Source: an uncultured Eubacteriales bacterium
Lineage (GTDB): Bacteria; Bacillota; Clostridia; Oscillospirales; Acutalibacteraceae
Length of the DNA stretch: 47,985 bases
Assembly: GCA_934630515.1 (NCBI GenBank)
Contig: CAKTVV010000021.1
Coordinates: 1 to 47,985 of the forward strand
Direction of reading: 5' to 3'
This document shows positions 8,273 to 15,604 of the stretch, piece by piece. The position numbers were made by a program, and so were the translations under genes. The notes under the pieces were generated by a model. The model was not told where the DNA came from. It saw only the letters and a list, made by a program, of their open reading frames with translations, and made no database searches. The first letter of the stretch is position 1, and each line of letters begins with the position of its first letter.

Positions 8273-8551
8273 TTAGTTTGAAAACTGATATACCTGATCG
8301 TTGGGCCGCACATAGTTGTTCTCCCGCAGCCGCTGCTCCAGGTATTGATCGCTGTTCTTGCTCTTTTCCTCCAGATCCTCGTTATACAGCTGCGCCACGG
8401 CGATCTGACGATTCACCTCGTCGATCTGGGTCTGCCGCTCCTGAATCTGCGCCAGCACCTGCATCCCTTTCATGAAAACAAAGGCAAGCAGCAGCAACAC
8501 AGCGATACGCAAACACCAGCTCCCCCGCCGGGCTTTACGAACTCGTGCCAC
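8273..8551 (-). CDS. divIC: septum formation initiator family protein DivIC
   Basis: 92 residues, single-pass membrane protein. A basic cytoplasmic start (MARVRKARRG) precedes a transmembrane helix (IAVLLLLAFVFMKGMQVL), an extracellular coiled coil (QERQTQIDEVNRQIAVAQLYNEDLEEK), and the typical ending ENNYVRPNDQVYQF. It acts with FtsL and FtsB/DivIB in the divisome. Translation starts at GTG (8551) behind GGAGGG. It sits in the conserved yabP-yabQ-divIC-yabR order. Confidence 0.92.
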   Translation of the reverse strand: MARVRKARRGSWCLRIAVLLLLAFVFMKGMQVLAQIQERQTQIDEVNRQIAVAQLYNEDLEEKSKNSDQYLEQRLRENNYVRPNDQVYQFSN

Positions 8552-8644
8552 GGTGCTTCCCTCCTTCCATTGGATCGCAGCGGTCGCACAAATAAAAATG
8601 CTGACAAAATAGCAATCTTATTGTACTGGTTTCTTAATAAAATT

Positions 8645-9142
8645 TCAAGAGGTTTTTTGAAAAAAGCCGGTGAAAATGTGAATTTTTTTCTTTTTTTTAT
8701 TTTCCGCAGAGGATGGCTCGCCGTCGGCCGCTCCGCAGCGGCGTTTTCGGCGCAGTCCGGCACGGATCCGGTGCCCCAGACAAACGCAGCCGGCATCCAC
8801 GCCATCCACCAGCGCCCGGATCCCTCGCCCGAGCATCCGTCCCGCCCGATACAGCCAGCGGCTGACCCACCGCCCAACCGTGCGGTGCTGGAGCCAAAAG
8901 CCCACCGCCAGTCCGGCGAACAGCAGCGGATGCATCCGCCCGTCCATGATCGCCAGCGCCCCGTAAAAGGTCAGCAGCGTCGCCGGCACACCGAAGGCGG
9001 CATCCACCCCAAACCGCAGCCAGCGCCGCCGGCCGCAAGCCCGGGACAGCGCACAGCAGACATCAAACAGCACCCCCAGCAGCAGCCCCAAGCCGCCGCT
9101 TTCCAGCAGCAGGCGCACCTGCTCCCGTCCCATCCAGCCCAC
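8645..9142 (-). CDS. yabQ: spore cortex biosynthesis membrane protein YabQ
   Basis: 165 residues with several hydrophobic segments (LLLESGGLGLLLGVLFDVCCAL, VPATLLTFYGALAIM, PLLFAGLAVGFWL) and a long basic tail ending in a lysine run. Family assignment rests on this pattern and on the conserved place between yabP and divIC; in B. subtilis YabQ is needed for cortex formation at the outer forespore membrane. The GTG at 9142 follows AGGGGGCGG; an ATG three codons later is the alternative. Confidence 0.85.
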   Translation of the reverse strand: MGWMGREQVRLLLESGGLGLLLGVLFDVCCALSRACGRRRWLRFGVDAAFGVPATLLTFYGALAIMDGRMHPLLFAGLAVGFWLQHRTVGRWVSRWLYRAGRMLGRGIRALVDGVDAGCVCLGHRIRAGLRRKRRCGAADGEPSSAENKKKKKIHIFTGFFQKTS

Positions 9143-9154
9143 AGCGCCGCCCCC

Positions 9155-9433
9155 TTACCGGAACAGGCGCCCGAAAAAGCTGCCCTTGGGCGCAGCGTCC
9201 CGGTATTGCAGCGTATCGATATGCCCCTCCAACGAAAAGGAGCCGCTCTCCAGATCCAGCCGCAGAATATGCAGACCCGATCCAGACACCACCAGCTCCC
9301 CCTGAGAGGTATACGCCGTCACCGTGGTATCGTCGAAGCTGTCCACGTCGGATACGCCGGACATCTCCAGGCGCTGCCGCTCCTGCAGGATCATCTGATG
9401 CGGCTGTGTGCTGCTTTTCTCCGTTCGTTCCAT
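9155..9433 (-). CDS. yabP: sporulation protein YabP
   Basis: 92 residues of the YabP/YqfC family. HQMILQERQRLEMSGVSDVDSFDDTTVTAYTSQGELVVSGSGLHI is the family signature. It lies 12 bases upstream of yabQ and is presumably cotranscribed with it. The role in sporulation is known from Bacillus genetics; biochemistry is unknown. Confidence 0.92.
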   Translation of the reverse strand: MERTEKSSTQPHQMILQERQRLEMSGVSDVDSFDDTTVTAYTSQGELVVSGSGLHILRLDLESGSFSLEGHIDTLQYRDAAPKGSFFGRLFR

Positions 9434-9495
9434 GACCTTCCCCCCCGTTCTATGTCAGTGTATGACCCTACCCGGGGGAAATATGTCATGCTTCG

Positions 9496-9750
9496 TCAGA
9501 TCCCATCGTCCGACAGAATCCGATACAACAGGGCGGCGTCATTTTTTGCTACCGTCTCCTGCACCGATTCCACCTGCACCCACAGTCGGCGGGCGCCCAT
9601 CGTCAGGGCGATCACGTCCCCCTCCTTCACCTCATAAGAGGCCCGGGCGACCTTGTCGTTCACCAGCACCTTACCGGCGTCGCACGCCTCGTTGGCGACG
9701 GTGCGGCGCTTGATGAGCCGGGACACCTTCAAATATTTATCCAAACGCAT
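9496..9750 (-). CDS. rqcP: S4 RNA-binding protein RqcP (YabO/HslR-like)
   Basis: 84 residues, one S4 domain starting MRLDKYLKVSRLIKRRTVANEACDAG. RqcP works with RqcH in adding C-terminal alanine tails during rescue of stalled 50S-peptidyl-tRNA complexes. The ATG at 9750 lies behind GGAGG; an upstream in-frame codon has no ribosome site and overlaps the terminator of the HU gene. First gene of the rqcP-yabP-yabQ-divIC-yabR cluster. Confidence 0.92.
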   Translation of the reverse strand: MRLDKYLKVSRLIKRRTVANEACDAGKVLVNDKVARASYEVKEGDVIALTMGARRLWVQVESVQETVAKNDAALLYRILSDDGI

Positions 9751-9775
9751 CTGTATATTCCTCCGTCTGAAACAA

Positions 9776-9801
9776 AAGACCGCCCGTAGCCGGGCGGTCT
9801 T
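9776..9801 (-). terminator. terminator after the HU gene
   Basis: AAGACCGCCCG (9776-9786) pairs perfectly with CGGGCGGTCTT (9791-9801). On the minus strand it runs into TTTTGTTT between the HU gene and rqcP, so the downstream block depends on read-through or an internal promoter. Confidence 0.88.
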
Positions 9802-9816
9802 CATCGCAATGATCTC

Positions 9817-10089
9817 TTATTTCACCGCATTCTTCAGAGCCTGACCGGCCTTGAAAACGGGCTGCTTGGACGCAGCGATCTTGATAGCCTCCTGAGTGTG
9901 GGGGTTCCGGCCGGTGCGGGCAGCACGCTCACGAACCTCAAAGGTACCAAAGCCGATCAGCTGGACCTTATCGCCCGCCTTCAGCGCATCCTCCACAGCA
10001 GTCAGAACAGCGGCAACCGCCTTTTCGGAATCTTTCTTGGACAGACCGGACTTCTCCGCCACAGCGGCGATCAGTTCTACTTTGTTCAT
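9817..10089 (-). CDS. hup: HU family DNA-binding protein
   Basis: 90 residues, canonical HU: MNKVELIAAVAEKSGLSKKDSEKAV, then IGFGTFEVRERAARTGRNPHT covering the DNA-contacting arm, ending in FKAGQALKNAVK. It is an abundant nucleoid protein that bends DNA as a dimer. The ATG at 10089 has GGAGG upstream at 8 bases; a five-residue upstream extension is rejected. Promoter and structured leader lie at 10,119-10,204. Confidence 0.97.
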   Translation of the reverse strand: MNKVELIAAVAEKSGLSKKDSEKAVAAVLTAVEDALKAGDKVQLIGFGTFEVRERAARTGRNPHTQEAIKIAASKQPVFKAGQALKNAVK

Positions 10090-10118
10090 TACGAATACCT
10101 CCAAAATTATTATACTCC

Positions 10119-10172
10119 AGCGGTCGAGAACCGCTTATGGACAGGCACACGGATCTCACTCCGTTTCTGTCC
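10119..10172 (-). other. structured 5' leader of the HU gene (two hairpins)
   Basis: The leader holds two stems. GGACAG (minus) pairs with CTGTCC around an inner ACGGA/TCCGT stem (10,139-10,172), and AGCGGT pairs with ACCGCT (10,119-10,135) just before the ribosome site. Their use is unknown; mRNA stability or autoregulation are possible. Confidence 0.5.
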
Positions 10173-10175
10173 TTT

Positions 10176-10204
10176 ACTATACTCCAATTTTGCAGGCATT
10201 GCAA
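10176..10204 (-). promoter_or_regulatory. HU gene sigma-A promoter
   Basis: TTGCAA (10,199-10,204), a 17-base spacer and TATAGT (10,176-10,181) on the minus strand, about 85 bases before the start codon. Confidence 0.75.
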
Positions 10205-10228
10205 GGGTTCTAAGGATTTTTTGTGTAC

Positions 10229-10259
10229 TTGACAGAATTTTATCCGTCATTTCTGTCAA
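10229..10259. repeat. 9-bp inverted repeat TTGACAGAA / TTCTGTCAA
   Basis: Perfect arms at 10,229-10,237 and 10,251-10,259 with a 13-base centre, between the ABC ATPase stop and the HU promoter. No T-run follows on the minus strand, so it is not a clear terminator; a protein-binding site is possible. Confidence 0.45.
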
Positions 10260-10300
10260 AATTCTCCAAGGTTTCCCGGAAAATCGACGCCCGGCGCTGT

Positions 10301-11095
10301 TTATGCCAGCAACGAGCGGTCGTTAGCGTAAACCTCATGGCTATGCTCCTCGAACTTTTTCAGCAGATCCGGCACCTGCAGACGCTGCTTTTCCTCGCCG
10401 GAGACCGAGTAGATGACCCGCCCCTCATGCATCATGATCAGACGGTTGCCGTAGCGGATGGCATCGTTCATGTTGTGGGTGATCATCAACGTGGTCAGAT
10501 GATGCTCCCCTACCAGCTTATCGGTCACCTCCAGCACCCGGGCAGCGGTCTTAGGATCCAGCGCTGCCGTATGCTCATCCAGCAGCAGCAGCTTCGGCTT
10601 CTGCAGGGTCGCCATAATGAGGGTCAGCGCCTGCCGCTGTCCGCCGGACAGCAGTCCGACCCGGCTGGTGAGCCGATCCTCCAGCCCCAGCTGAAACTCC
10701 TGCAGCAGCGTGCGGTACTGCTCCCGCTCTGCCGCCGTAATACCCCAGCGCAGGGTACGGGGCTTGCCCCGACGCAGTGCCAGCGCCAGATTCTCCTCGA
10801 TCTGCATGGTGGGCGCCGTCCCCATCATGGGGTCCTGAAACACCCGCCCCAGATACTTGGCCCGCTTATATTCCGGCATGCCGGTGATGTCGATGCCGTC
10901 CAGCAGCACCTTGCCGCTGTCCGGCTTCCACACGCCGCTGATAGCGTTGAGCATGGTGCTTTTACCGGCGCCGTTGCCGCCGATAACGGTGACAAAATCC
11001 CCATCCTCCAACGTTAGATTCAGGTCGTTGAGCGCTACCTTTTCGTTGACGGTGCCGGGGTTAAAGGTCTTGCAGATATGCTGCAGCTCAAGCAT
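10301..11095 (-). CDS. ABC transporter ATP-binding protein (TrpXYZ type, ATPase)
   Basis: 264 residues with Walker A GGNGAGKST, signature LSGGQRQALTL, Walker B KLLLLDEHTAAL (Glu after Asp) and switch His in MITHNMNDA. It is a LivF/branched-chain-like ATPase of the kind that pairs with ABC_sub_bind lipoproteins. The ATG at 11,095 overlaps the permease stop by eight bases and has AGGCGG upstream, indicating translational coupling. It energises uptake with the permease and binding protein; the leader peptide suggests an aromatic amino acid, probably tyrosine. Confidence 0.92.
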   Translation of the reverse strand: MLELQHICKTFNPGTVNEKVALNDLNLTLEDGDFVTVIGGNGAGKSTMLNAISGVWKPDSGKVLLDGIDITGMPEYKRAKYLGRVFQDPMMGTAPTMQIEENLALALRRGKPRTLRWGITAAEREQYRTLLQEFQLGLEDRLTSRVGLLSGGQRQALTLIMATLQKPKLLLLDEHTAALDPKTAARVLEVTDKLVGEHHLTTLMITHNMNDAIRYGNRLIMMHEGRVIYSVSGEEKQRLQVPDLLKKFEEHSHEVYANDRSLLA

Positions 11096-12020
11096 GGGTC
11101 GCACCGCCTTTCTTTTTGCCCACCCGGGCGAACACGGTCTTTTTCCAGTAAGGGATCGCCAGAAACACCGCCACGATCAATGCCGTGATCAGCTTAAGGT
11201 CGTTGGTATTGAGACCCAGCTGCAGCACGATCTGCAGCACGATGTAGTAGATGACGGCACCGATGGACACCGCCAGCAGCTTCAGGGCAAAGTTGCGGAA
11301 GATCTTATCAAACAGCACCTCGCCGATGATGACAGCCGCCAGACCGATGACGATGGCGCCCCGTCCCATATTCACGTCCACTGCCCCCTGATACTGCGAC
11401 AGCAGGGCGCCGGACAGCGCCACAAAGCCATTGGACAGCATCAAGCCCAACACGATGCTGCGGTTGGTGTTGATGCCCTGCGCCCGTGCCATATGGGAAT
11501 TGGCACCGGTAGCCCGCAGAGAGCTGCCCAGCTCCGTACCGAAGAACCAGTACAGCACCAGAATCAGCACCGCCAGCACCGCCAGCAGGATCAGCAGCGG
11601 GTTGTTCCACGCCGCTTCCACCACATAACGCTGGGACACCAGCAGGTGGTACTTATCCACACTCAGCGGCTGGTTGGACTTGTTGCCCATGATCCGCAGA
11701 TTGACGGAATAGAGCGCCAGCTGGGTGAGGATACCGGCCAGGATCGCCGGTATCCCGCAGCGGGTATGAAACAGACCGGTCACCAGCCCCGCCAGCAGTC
11801 CGGCGACAAAAGCGCACAGCATCGCCAGCCAGGTATTCCAGCCGGCACGAATGAGCATAACGCACACGGCGCCGCCGGTCGCCAGCGAGCCATCCACCGT
11901 CAGATCCGCCACATCCAGGATCCGGAAGGTCAGATACACGCCGATCGCCATGACCGCCCATACCAGCCCCTGCGCCACGGCGCCGGGCAGCGAATTGGCA
12001 AAGGACAATAGAAAATCCAT
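11088..12020 (-). CDS. ABC transporter permease (TrpXYZ type)
   Basis: 310 residues, very hydrophobic, about eight or more membrane segments, of the LivH/LivM-like BPD_transp_2 family. It starts MDFLLSFANSLPGAVAQGLVWAVMAIGVYLTFRILDVADLTVDGS, which is typical of permeases beside TrpX-like binding proteins, and ends in a basic cytoplasmic tail. The middle gene of a three-gene importer operon. The ribosome site is weak, so translation may be coupled. Confidence 0.92.
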   Translation of the reverse strand: MDFLLSFANSLPGAVAQGLVWAVMAIGVYLTFRILDVADLTVDGSLATGGAVCVMLIRAGWNTWLAMLCAFVAGLLAGLVTGLFHTRCGIPAILAGILTQLALYSVNLRIMGNKSNQPLSVDKYHLLVSQRYVVEAAWNNPLLILLAVLAVLILVLYWFFGTELGSSLRATGANSHMARAQGINTNRSIVLGLMLSNGFVALSGALLSQYQGAVDVNMGRGAIVIGLAAVIIGEVLFDKIFRNFALKLLAVSIGAVIYYIVLQIVLQLGLNTNDLKLITALIVAVFLAIPYWKKTVFARVGKKKGGATHA

Positions 12021-12063
12021 GCTTACAAAACCCCGTTCTTCGCAGATTTTTCGACAGCGGCGA

Positions 12064-13029
12064 TCACTCCTGCGCCGTGTAGCCCTCGGGAGCGGTCAAG
12101 CCCAGCTTGTCGCAGTTTTCCTTGTTGTAGAGCTTGGTGAACTTGGCGGCATATTCCACGGGCATGGTCTTTACATTCGCCTCACCCTTGAGGATCTTCG
12201 CCGCCATCTTGCCGGTTGCAATTCCCAAATCCTTATAGTCGATGGACAGGGTCGCCACGCCGCAGCCGGAGCAGATCCCCGCCTCGCCGGCGATGACCGG
12301 CACCTTGGCAGGCAGCACCACGTTGGCGATCGCCTCGGTGTTGTTGGCAGCGGTGTTATCGGTGGGAATGTAGATCACATCCACCTCACCGCACGCCTTC
12401 TGAGTCACCGAAGAAACATCGTTGGAATCAGTGAAGCTATAGGGCTTGCAAGTGTAGCCCAGCTTCGTCAGCTCGGCGGTCATCACATCCACCTGATACT
12501 GGCTGTTCGCCTCGGCAGAGCAGTAGAGCAGACCCACCGTCTTCTTGTCCGGGAACCACTCCTTGATCATCGCCGCCTGCTGATCCAGCGGCGCCAGATC
12601 GGAGGTGCCGGACACATTGGTGCCCACGGTACCCGTCCAGTCCTTGATCTCCAGCGCCGTAGCGTAATCCGTCACGGAGGTGCCCAGCACCGGGATGGTG
12701 GAGGTGGCGGATGCCGCCGCCTGCAGCGGAGAGGTGGCGTTCGCCAGAATCAGATCCACCTTCTGGGACACAAAGCCGTTGATGATCGTGCTGCAGTTGT
12801 TGGCCTCGCCGGAGGCATTCTGCTCCAGGATCTTCACCTTATCGCCCAACTCGGCGATCAGCGCCTCCTTAAAGCCCTCCGTAGCCGCATCCAATGCCGG
12901 ATGCTGCGCCAGCTGACAGATGCCCACCGTATAGGTGCCGTCGTCCTTCTTCGTATCCGTCTGGCTGCCGCAGCTGCACAGCAGCACACCCAGCGCCAGT
13001 GCCAAAACCAATGCCATTACCTTTTTCAT
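12064..13029 (-). CDS. ABC transporter substrate-binding lipoprotein (TrpX-like, ABC_sub_bind)
   Basis: 321 residues. The signal peptide MKKVMALVLALALGVLLCSC ends in a lipobox, so it is anchored outside the membrane. The mature part follows the PF04392 pattern: VGICQLAQHPALDAATEGF, LILANATSPLQAAASAT, IPVLGTSVTDY, GTVGTNVSGTSDLAPLD, VGLLYCSAEANS, IPTDNTAANN, and VPVIAGEAG. Family members import tryptophan or other small ligands. First structural gene behind the Tyr-codon attenuator, so tyrosine is my best guess; the binding pocket cannot be read directly. Confidence 0.9.
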   Translation of the reverse strand: MKKVMALVLALALGVLLCSCGSQTDTKKDDGTYTVGICQLAQHPALDAATEGFKEALIAELGDKVKILEQNASGEANNCSTIINGFVSQKVDLILANATSPLQAAASATSTIPVLGTSVTDYATALEIKDWTGTVGTNVSGTSDLAPLDQQAAMIKEWFPDKKTVGLLYCSAEANSQYQVDVMTAELTKLGYTCKPYSFTDSNDVSSVTQKACGEVDVIYIPTDNTAANNTEAIANVVLPAKVPVIAGEAGICSGCGVATLSIDYKDLGIATGKMAAKILKGEANVKTMPVEYAAKFTKLYNKENCDKLGLTAPEGYTAQE

Positions 13030-13102
13030 CGTACATGCTTCCTTTCGTATGCGCTATTTCCAGCCGTTCCCATCGGAACGGCTTTGGGACAAAAACAAAA
13101 AA

Positions 13103-13201
13103 TCCATCCAGCGGATAGGCTCCGCCGAATGGACTGTCCACCCCGGGCGGCGCTGCAATTCAGCAGCCGCCCCGCTCCTGCTGCGGCGTGGGACAGTCCA
13201 T
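13103..13201 (-). promoter_or_regulatory. transcription attenuator of the ABC importer operon
   Basis: On the minus strand the segment ATGGACTGTCC (13,191-13,201), inside the leader ORF, is an exact 11-bp complement of GGACAGTCCAT (13,129-13,139). The last five bases of the latter (TCCAT) also form the outer stem of a terminator with ATGGA (13,103-13,107), with an inner GCGGA/TCCGC stem and a TTTTTTGTTTTTG tail. The two structures exclude each other. A GC-rich hairpin over the leader stop codon (13,141-13,173) would sit inside the antiterminator. Stalling at the Tyr codons would leave the antiterminator free; full translation would favour termination. A further AGCCGTTCC hairpin lies at 13,062-13,083 before the first gene. 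Confidence 0.75.
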
Positions 13202-13237
13202 ACTCTCGGCATAATAATATCGGGTAAATCGTGCCAT
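13160..13237 (-). CDS. 25-residue leader peptide with three consecutive Tyr codons
   Basis: An ATG at 13,237 behind AAAGGCGG opens a 25-codon ORF beginning MARFTRYYYAESMDC and ending GGC, stop at 13,160-13,162. It lies between a consensus promoter and a Rho-independent terminator, the classic layout of a ribosome-mediated attenuator. The TAT TAT TAT run at codons 7-9 is the likely sensor, so low charged tRNA-Tyr would raise expression of the importer. A Phe codon (codon 4) is also present. It is not expected to have a function as a protein. Confidence 0.75.
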   Translation of the reverse strand: MARFTRYYYAESMDCPTPQQERGGC

Positions 13238-13273
13238 GGAACCGTCGCCGCCTTTCTTGTTAAAATAACAACC

Positions 13274-13318
13274 CCGCAGGTTTGAGTGTATTATACACCC
13301 TCCTGCGGGATTGTCAAC
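13274..13318 (-). promoter_or_regulatory. sigma-A promoter of the ABC importer operon overlapped by a palindrome
   Basis: TTGACA (13,313-13,318), a 16-base spacer and TATAAT (13,291-13,296) on the minus strand. The -10 lies at the centre of GTGTAT-T-ATACAC (13,287-13,299), and the promoter core is flanked by CCCGCAGG (13,274-13,281) and its complement (13,303-13,310). The left arm of the outer repeat would not be transcribed, so the symmetry is more likely a repressor operator than RNA structure. Confidence 0.7.
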
Positions 13319-13383
13319 ACTTTATCGCATAAAATGGCTAAAATGTACGAATTCGTCAAATTTCAGCGAAATTCGATCGGGTT

Positions 13384-14325
13384 TTAGTAAAAAGTTGCCA
13401 CTTCGTTTTCCGGTGCCTCCGCCTTTTCCACGGAAACCGCCGTCAGCACCGGGCCAACTCGTCCATAGCAGGGATGCTTACGCACCGACAGAGTCGCCCG
13501 CACCTGCACCCACTCCTTGAGGGTCAGCTGCGCCGCCTGCGGCCATTCGCACGCCAGCCCCGCAAACCGGATATCCTCGGCGCAGCAGGTCATCAGCGGC
13601 CGCCCGATGATGAAGCAGCCCGCCGGCACGGTCTTATCCAGCACCACCTGCCCCTTAAACTCCACGGTTTTGCCCTTGTAGGTATCCATATTCTCCGACA
13701 GATCCCGATACCACAGGGCATAGTCGCTGTCGGCGATCTCGATCACCGGGGCGTTCACATCAAAGGGCAGCGGATCCTCGATATCGTCATATTCCACATC
13801 GTCCCCGCCGTGGTCATAGGCAATATCCGGACGGCGGCTGACCCCCCGCACGATCTTGTGCAGGGGCAGCTTGTCCATATCCTTGGGCATCCGGTTGAAC
13901 ACCACCAGTTCGGGAGTGTTCAGCTTATCCACCACCAGCCCCCGCATATTGGCGTTGTACGACAGGAAGGTGTTGGCGTCGGCAAACAGCAGCTCCTGAT
14001 AGATCACCCAATCCTGCGGCATGGCGTCAAACAGCGTCTGCAGCATCCACATGCCGTTATACTCAATGATGACCCGCTGCGCCCGATGCTGCTTCTGCCA
14101 TCCGGAGAGGGTGTCCGCCGTCAGCTGAGACGGCTCCTCCACCGTTTCGATATACACGTTTTTGCCGGGATACTTAGAGGGCTCCAGCTCCACCTCGCCC
14201 TCCTCGCACAGCAGCACCAGCGTCCGTTCGCCCTTGTTGAAGCGCTTATCCTCCAGCGTTTCCTGAATGAAGCTGGTTTTACCGGACTCCAAAAAGCCGG
14301 TGAACAGATAGACCGGAATTTCCAT
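13384..14325 (-). CDS. G3E-type P-loop GTPase with C-terminal TIGR03943-like domain
   Basis: 313 residues. The N-terminal part has a CobW-like P-loop FTGFLESGKTSFI. It lacks the CxCC metal motif of true CobW/ZNG1 proteins, having LLCEEGEVEL instead. The C-terminal part (DLSENMDTYKGKTVEFKGQVV, GRPLMTCCAEDIRFAGLACEW) resembles the soluble domain of TIGR03943 (YcgQ-like) proteins. The ATG at 14,325 overlaps the stop of the upstream GTPase gene and uses a GGAGG inside it, so the two are coupled. Likely a metal-trafficking partner of that GTPase; the substrate is unknown. Confidence 0.8.
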   Translation of the reverse strand: MEIPVYLFTGFLESGKTSFIQETLEDKRFNKGERTLVLLCEEGEVELEPSKYPGKNVYIETVEEPSQLTADTLSGWQKQHRAQRVIIEYNGMWMLQTLFDAMPQDWVIYQELLFADANTFLSYNANMRGLVVDKLNTPELVVFNRMPKDMDKLPLHKIVRGVSRRPDIAYDHGGDDVEYDDIEDPLPFDVNAPVIEIADSDYALWYRDLSENMDTYKGKTVEFKGQVVLDKTVPAGCFIIGRPLMTCCAEDIRFAGLACEWPQAAQLTLKEWVQVRATLSVRKHPCYGRVGPVLTAVSVEKAEAPENEVATFY

Positions 14326-14326
14326 C

Positions 14327-15499
14327 TCAATCTTCCTCCGCATACGGCACATGGAACAGCGCCGCCAGCGCCGGCTTATTCAGCTGAGATCCGATGACGC
14401 ACAGACGTCCGATGACATCCGCTCCGCCGGTACGCACATCCGGCGCACCCGGCACATAATCAAAATGGATCCACTGACCGTCCGCACCGGCAACGATGCC
14501 CTTCGCCCGCAATACGGTGCCGTATTGCTCCGTCTGCGCCAGCGCCTCCAGCGCCTGCTGAATTCCGGCGGCGGTAAAGGTCAACGTAGTCTCCACGCCC
14601 CAGCTGGTGAACACCTCATCCGCATGATGATGGTGATGATGCTCGTGGTCGTGGTCGTGACCGCAGCAACACCCCTCCTCCTCATGATGATGGTGGTGTC
14701 CCTCCTCGTCGTGGTCGTGGTGATGGTGATGTTCGTGCTCATCCTCGTCATGGTCGTGGTGATGATGGTGCTCGTGCTCATCCTCGTCCTCGTCATGGTG
14801 ATGATGATGCTCGTGCTCATCCTCGTCCTCGTCATGGTGATGATGGTGACCGCACACCGGGCAAGCATCCTCCTCTGCCAGCTTTTCCAGTGCCTCCTGC
14901 AGTGTGTCCTTACGCTCCATCGCCGCCAGGATCCGGCTGCCGTCCAGCTGCGGCCAGGGGGTGGTGACGATCACCGCATCCGGGTTATGCTCCCGCAGCA
15001 GCGCCACGCACGCCTCCCGCTTGTCCTCGCTCATGCCGTCGGTGCGGCTGAGAACGATGCAGCCGGCATGCTCCACCTGATCGTTGTAGAACTCCCCAAA
15101 ATTCTTCATATACATCTTGCATTTGGTCGCATCCGCTACGGTCGTAAAGGAGTTGAGACACACCTCCGGACTCTCCACCTTACGCACCGCCCGGATCACG
15201 TCGCTGAGCTTTCCCACACCGGAGGGCTCAATGAGGATCCGATCCGGGTGCAGCTCCTCCAGCACCTTCTGCAGCGCCTTGGTGAAATCCCCCACCAGAC
15301 TGCAGCAGATACAGCCGGAGTTCATCTCGGTGATCTCAATGCCCGCCTCCTTGAGAAATCCGCCGTCAATGCCGATCTCTCCGAACTCATTCTCAATCAG
15401 CACCAGCTTTTCGCCCGTATAGGCTTCGGCAATCAGCTTTTTGATCAGCGTGGTTTTTCCGGCGCCCAAAAATCCGGAAAATACATCTATTTTTGTCAT
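14327..15499 (-). CDS. CobW/ZNG1-family GTPase with long His/Asp/Glu metal-binding repeat
   Basis: 390 residues, a G3E GTPase metallochaperone. Seen are P-loop GFLGAGKT (9-16), switch ENEFGEIGIDGG, the metal site GCICC (62-66), and SRTD at the base-recognition position. Residues 217-292 are an insertion of His5 clusters alternating with DEDEDEHE units, plus CPVC and CCC groups, able to bind many zinc, nickel or cobalt ions. A CobW C-terminal domain follows (about 296-390). First gene of a two-GTPase operon. No clear Zur box was recognised at its promoter. Confidence 0.9.
   Translation of the reverse strand: MTKIDVFSGFLGAGKTTLIKKLIAEAYTGEKLVLIENEFGEIGIDGGFLKEAGIEITEMNSGCICCSLVGDFTKALQKVLEELHPDRILIEPSGVGKLSDVIRAVRKVESPEVCLNSFTTVADATKCKMYMKNFGEFYNDQVEHAGCIVLSRTDGMSEDKREACVALLREHNPDAVIVTTPWPQLDGSRILAAMERKDTLQEALEKLAEEDACPVCGHHHHHDEDEDEHEHHHHHDEDEDEHEHHHHHDHDEDEHEHHHHHDHDEEGHHHHHEEEGCCCGHDHDHEHHHHHHADEVFTSWGVETTLTFTAAGIQQALEALAQTEQYGTVLRAKGIVAGADGQWIHFDYVPGAPDVRTGGADVIGRLCVIGSQLNKPALAALFHVPYAEED
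14624..14851 (-). repeat. in-frame tandem repeat encoding the His-rich region
   Basis: Near-identical GATGATGGTG/CTCGTGCTCATCCTCGTC units of about 39 bases repeat here, coding for 13-residue HHHHHDEDEDEHE blocks. Copies close to the 5' end of the coding region are the most alike, so copy number may vary between strains. Confidence 0.85.
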
Positions 15500-15552
15500 A
15501 GTCGATCACTCTTTTCTTGAATTTCCCGCCCGCTCCGGCGGGCTTACTATAT

Positions 15553-15581
15553 AGTATACCACGCTATGCAAGTGTTTTCAA
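15553..15581 (-). promoter_or_regulatory. promoter of the two-GTPase operon
   Basis: TTGAAA (15,576-15,581), a 17-base spacer and TATACT (15,553-15,558) on the minus strand. A GCCCGC/GCGGGC hairpin (15,528-15,543) lies at the expected 5' end of the mRNA and may also serve as a weak terminator for the gene ending at 15,605. Confidence 0.7.
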
Positions 15582-15604
15582 GTCGGCGTTTGTGTGTCTG
15601 GGGC

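Noticed and set aside
8645..8700. A-run in the 3' end of yabQ as another frameshift site
   Set aside because: The protein ends plausibly and there is no second frame resuming a domain, so there is no sign of a break.
10301..13029. T-box riboswitch upstream of the TrpXYZ-type operon
   Set aside because: No T-box (TGGNACC-type) sequence or specifier stem was found; the leader is explained by the Tyr-codon attenuator.
14624..14851. Regularly repeated DNA that could suggest a CRISPR array
   Set aside because: Units are contiguous, without unique spacers, and stay in frame as a His-rich protein segment. No cas genes are present.
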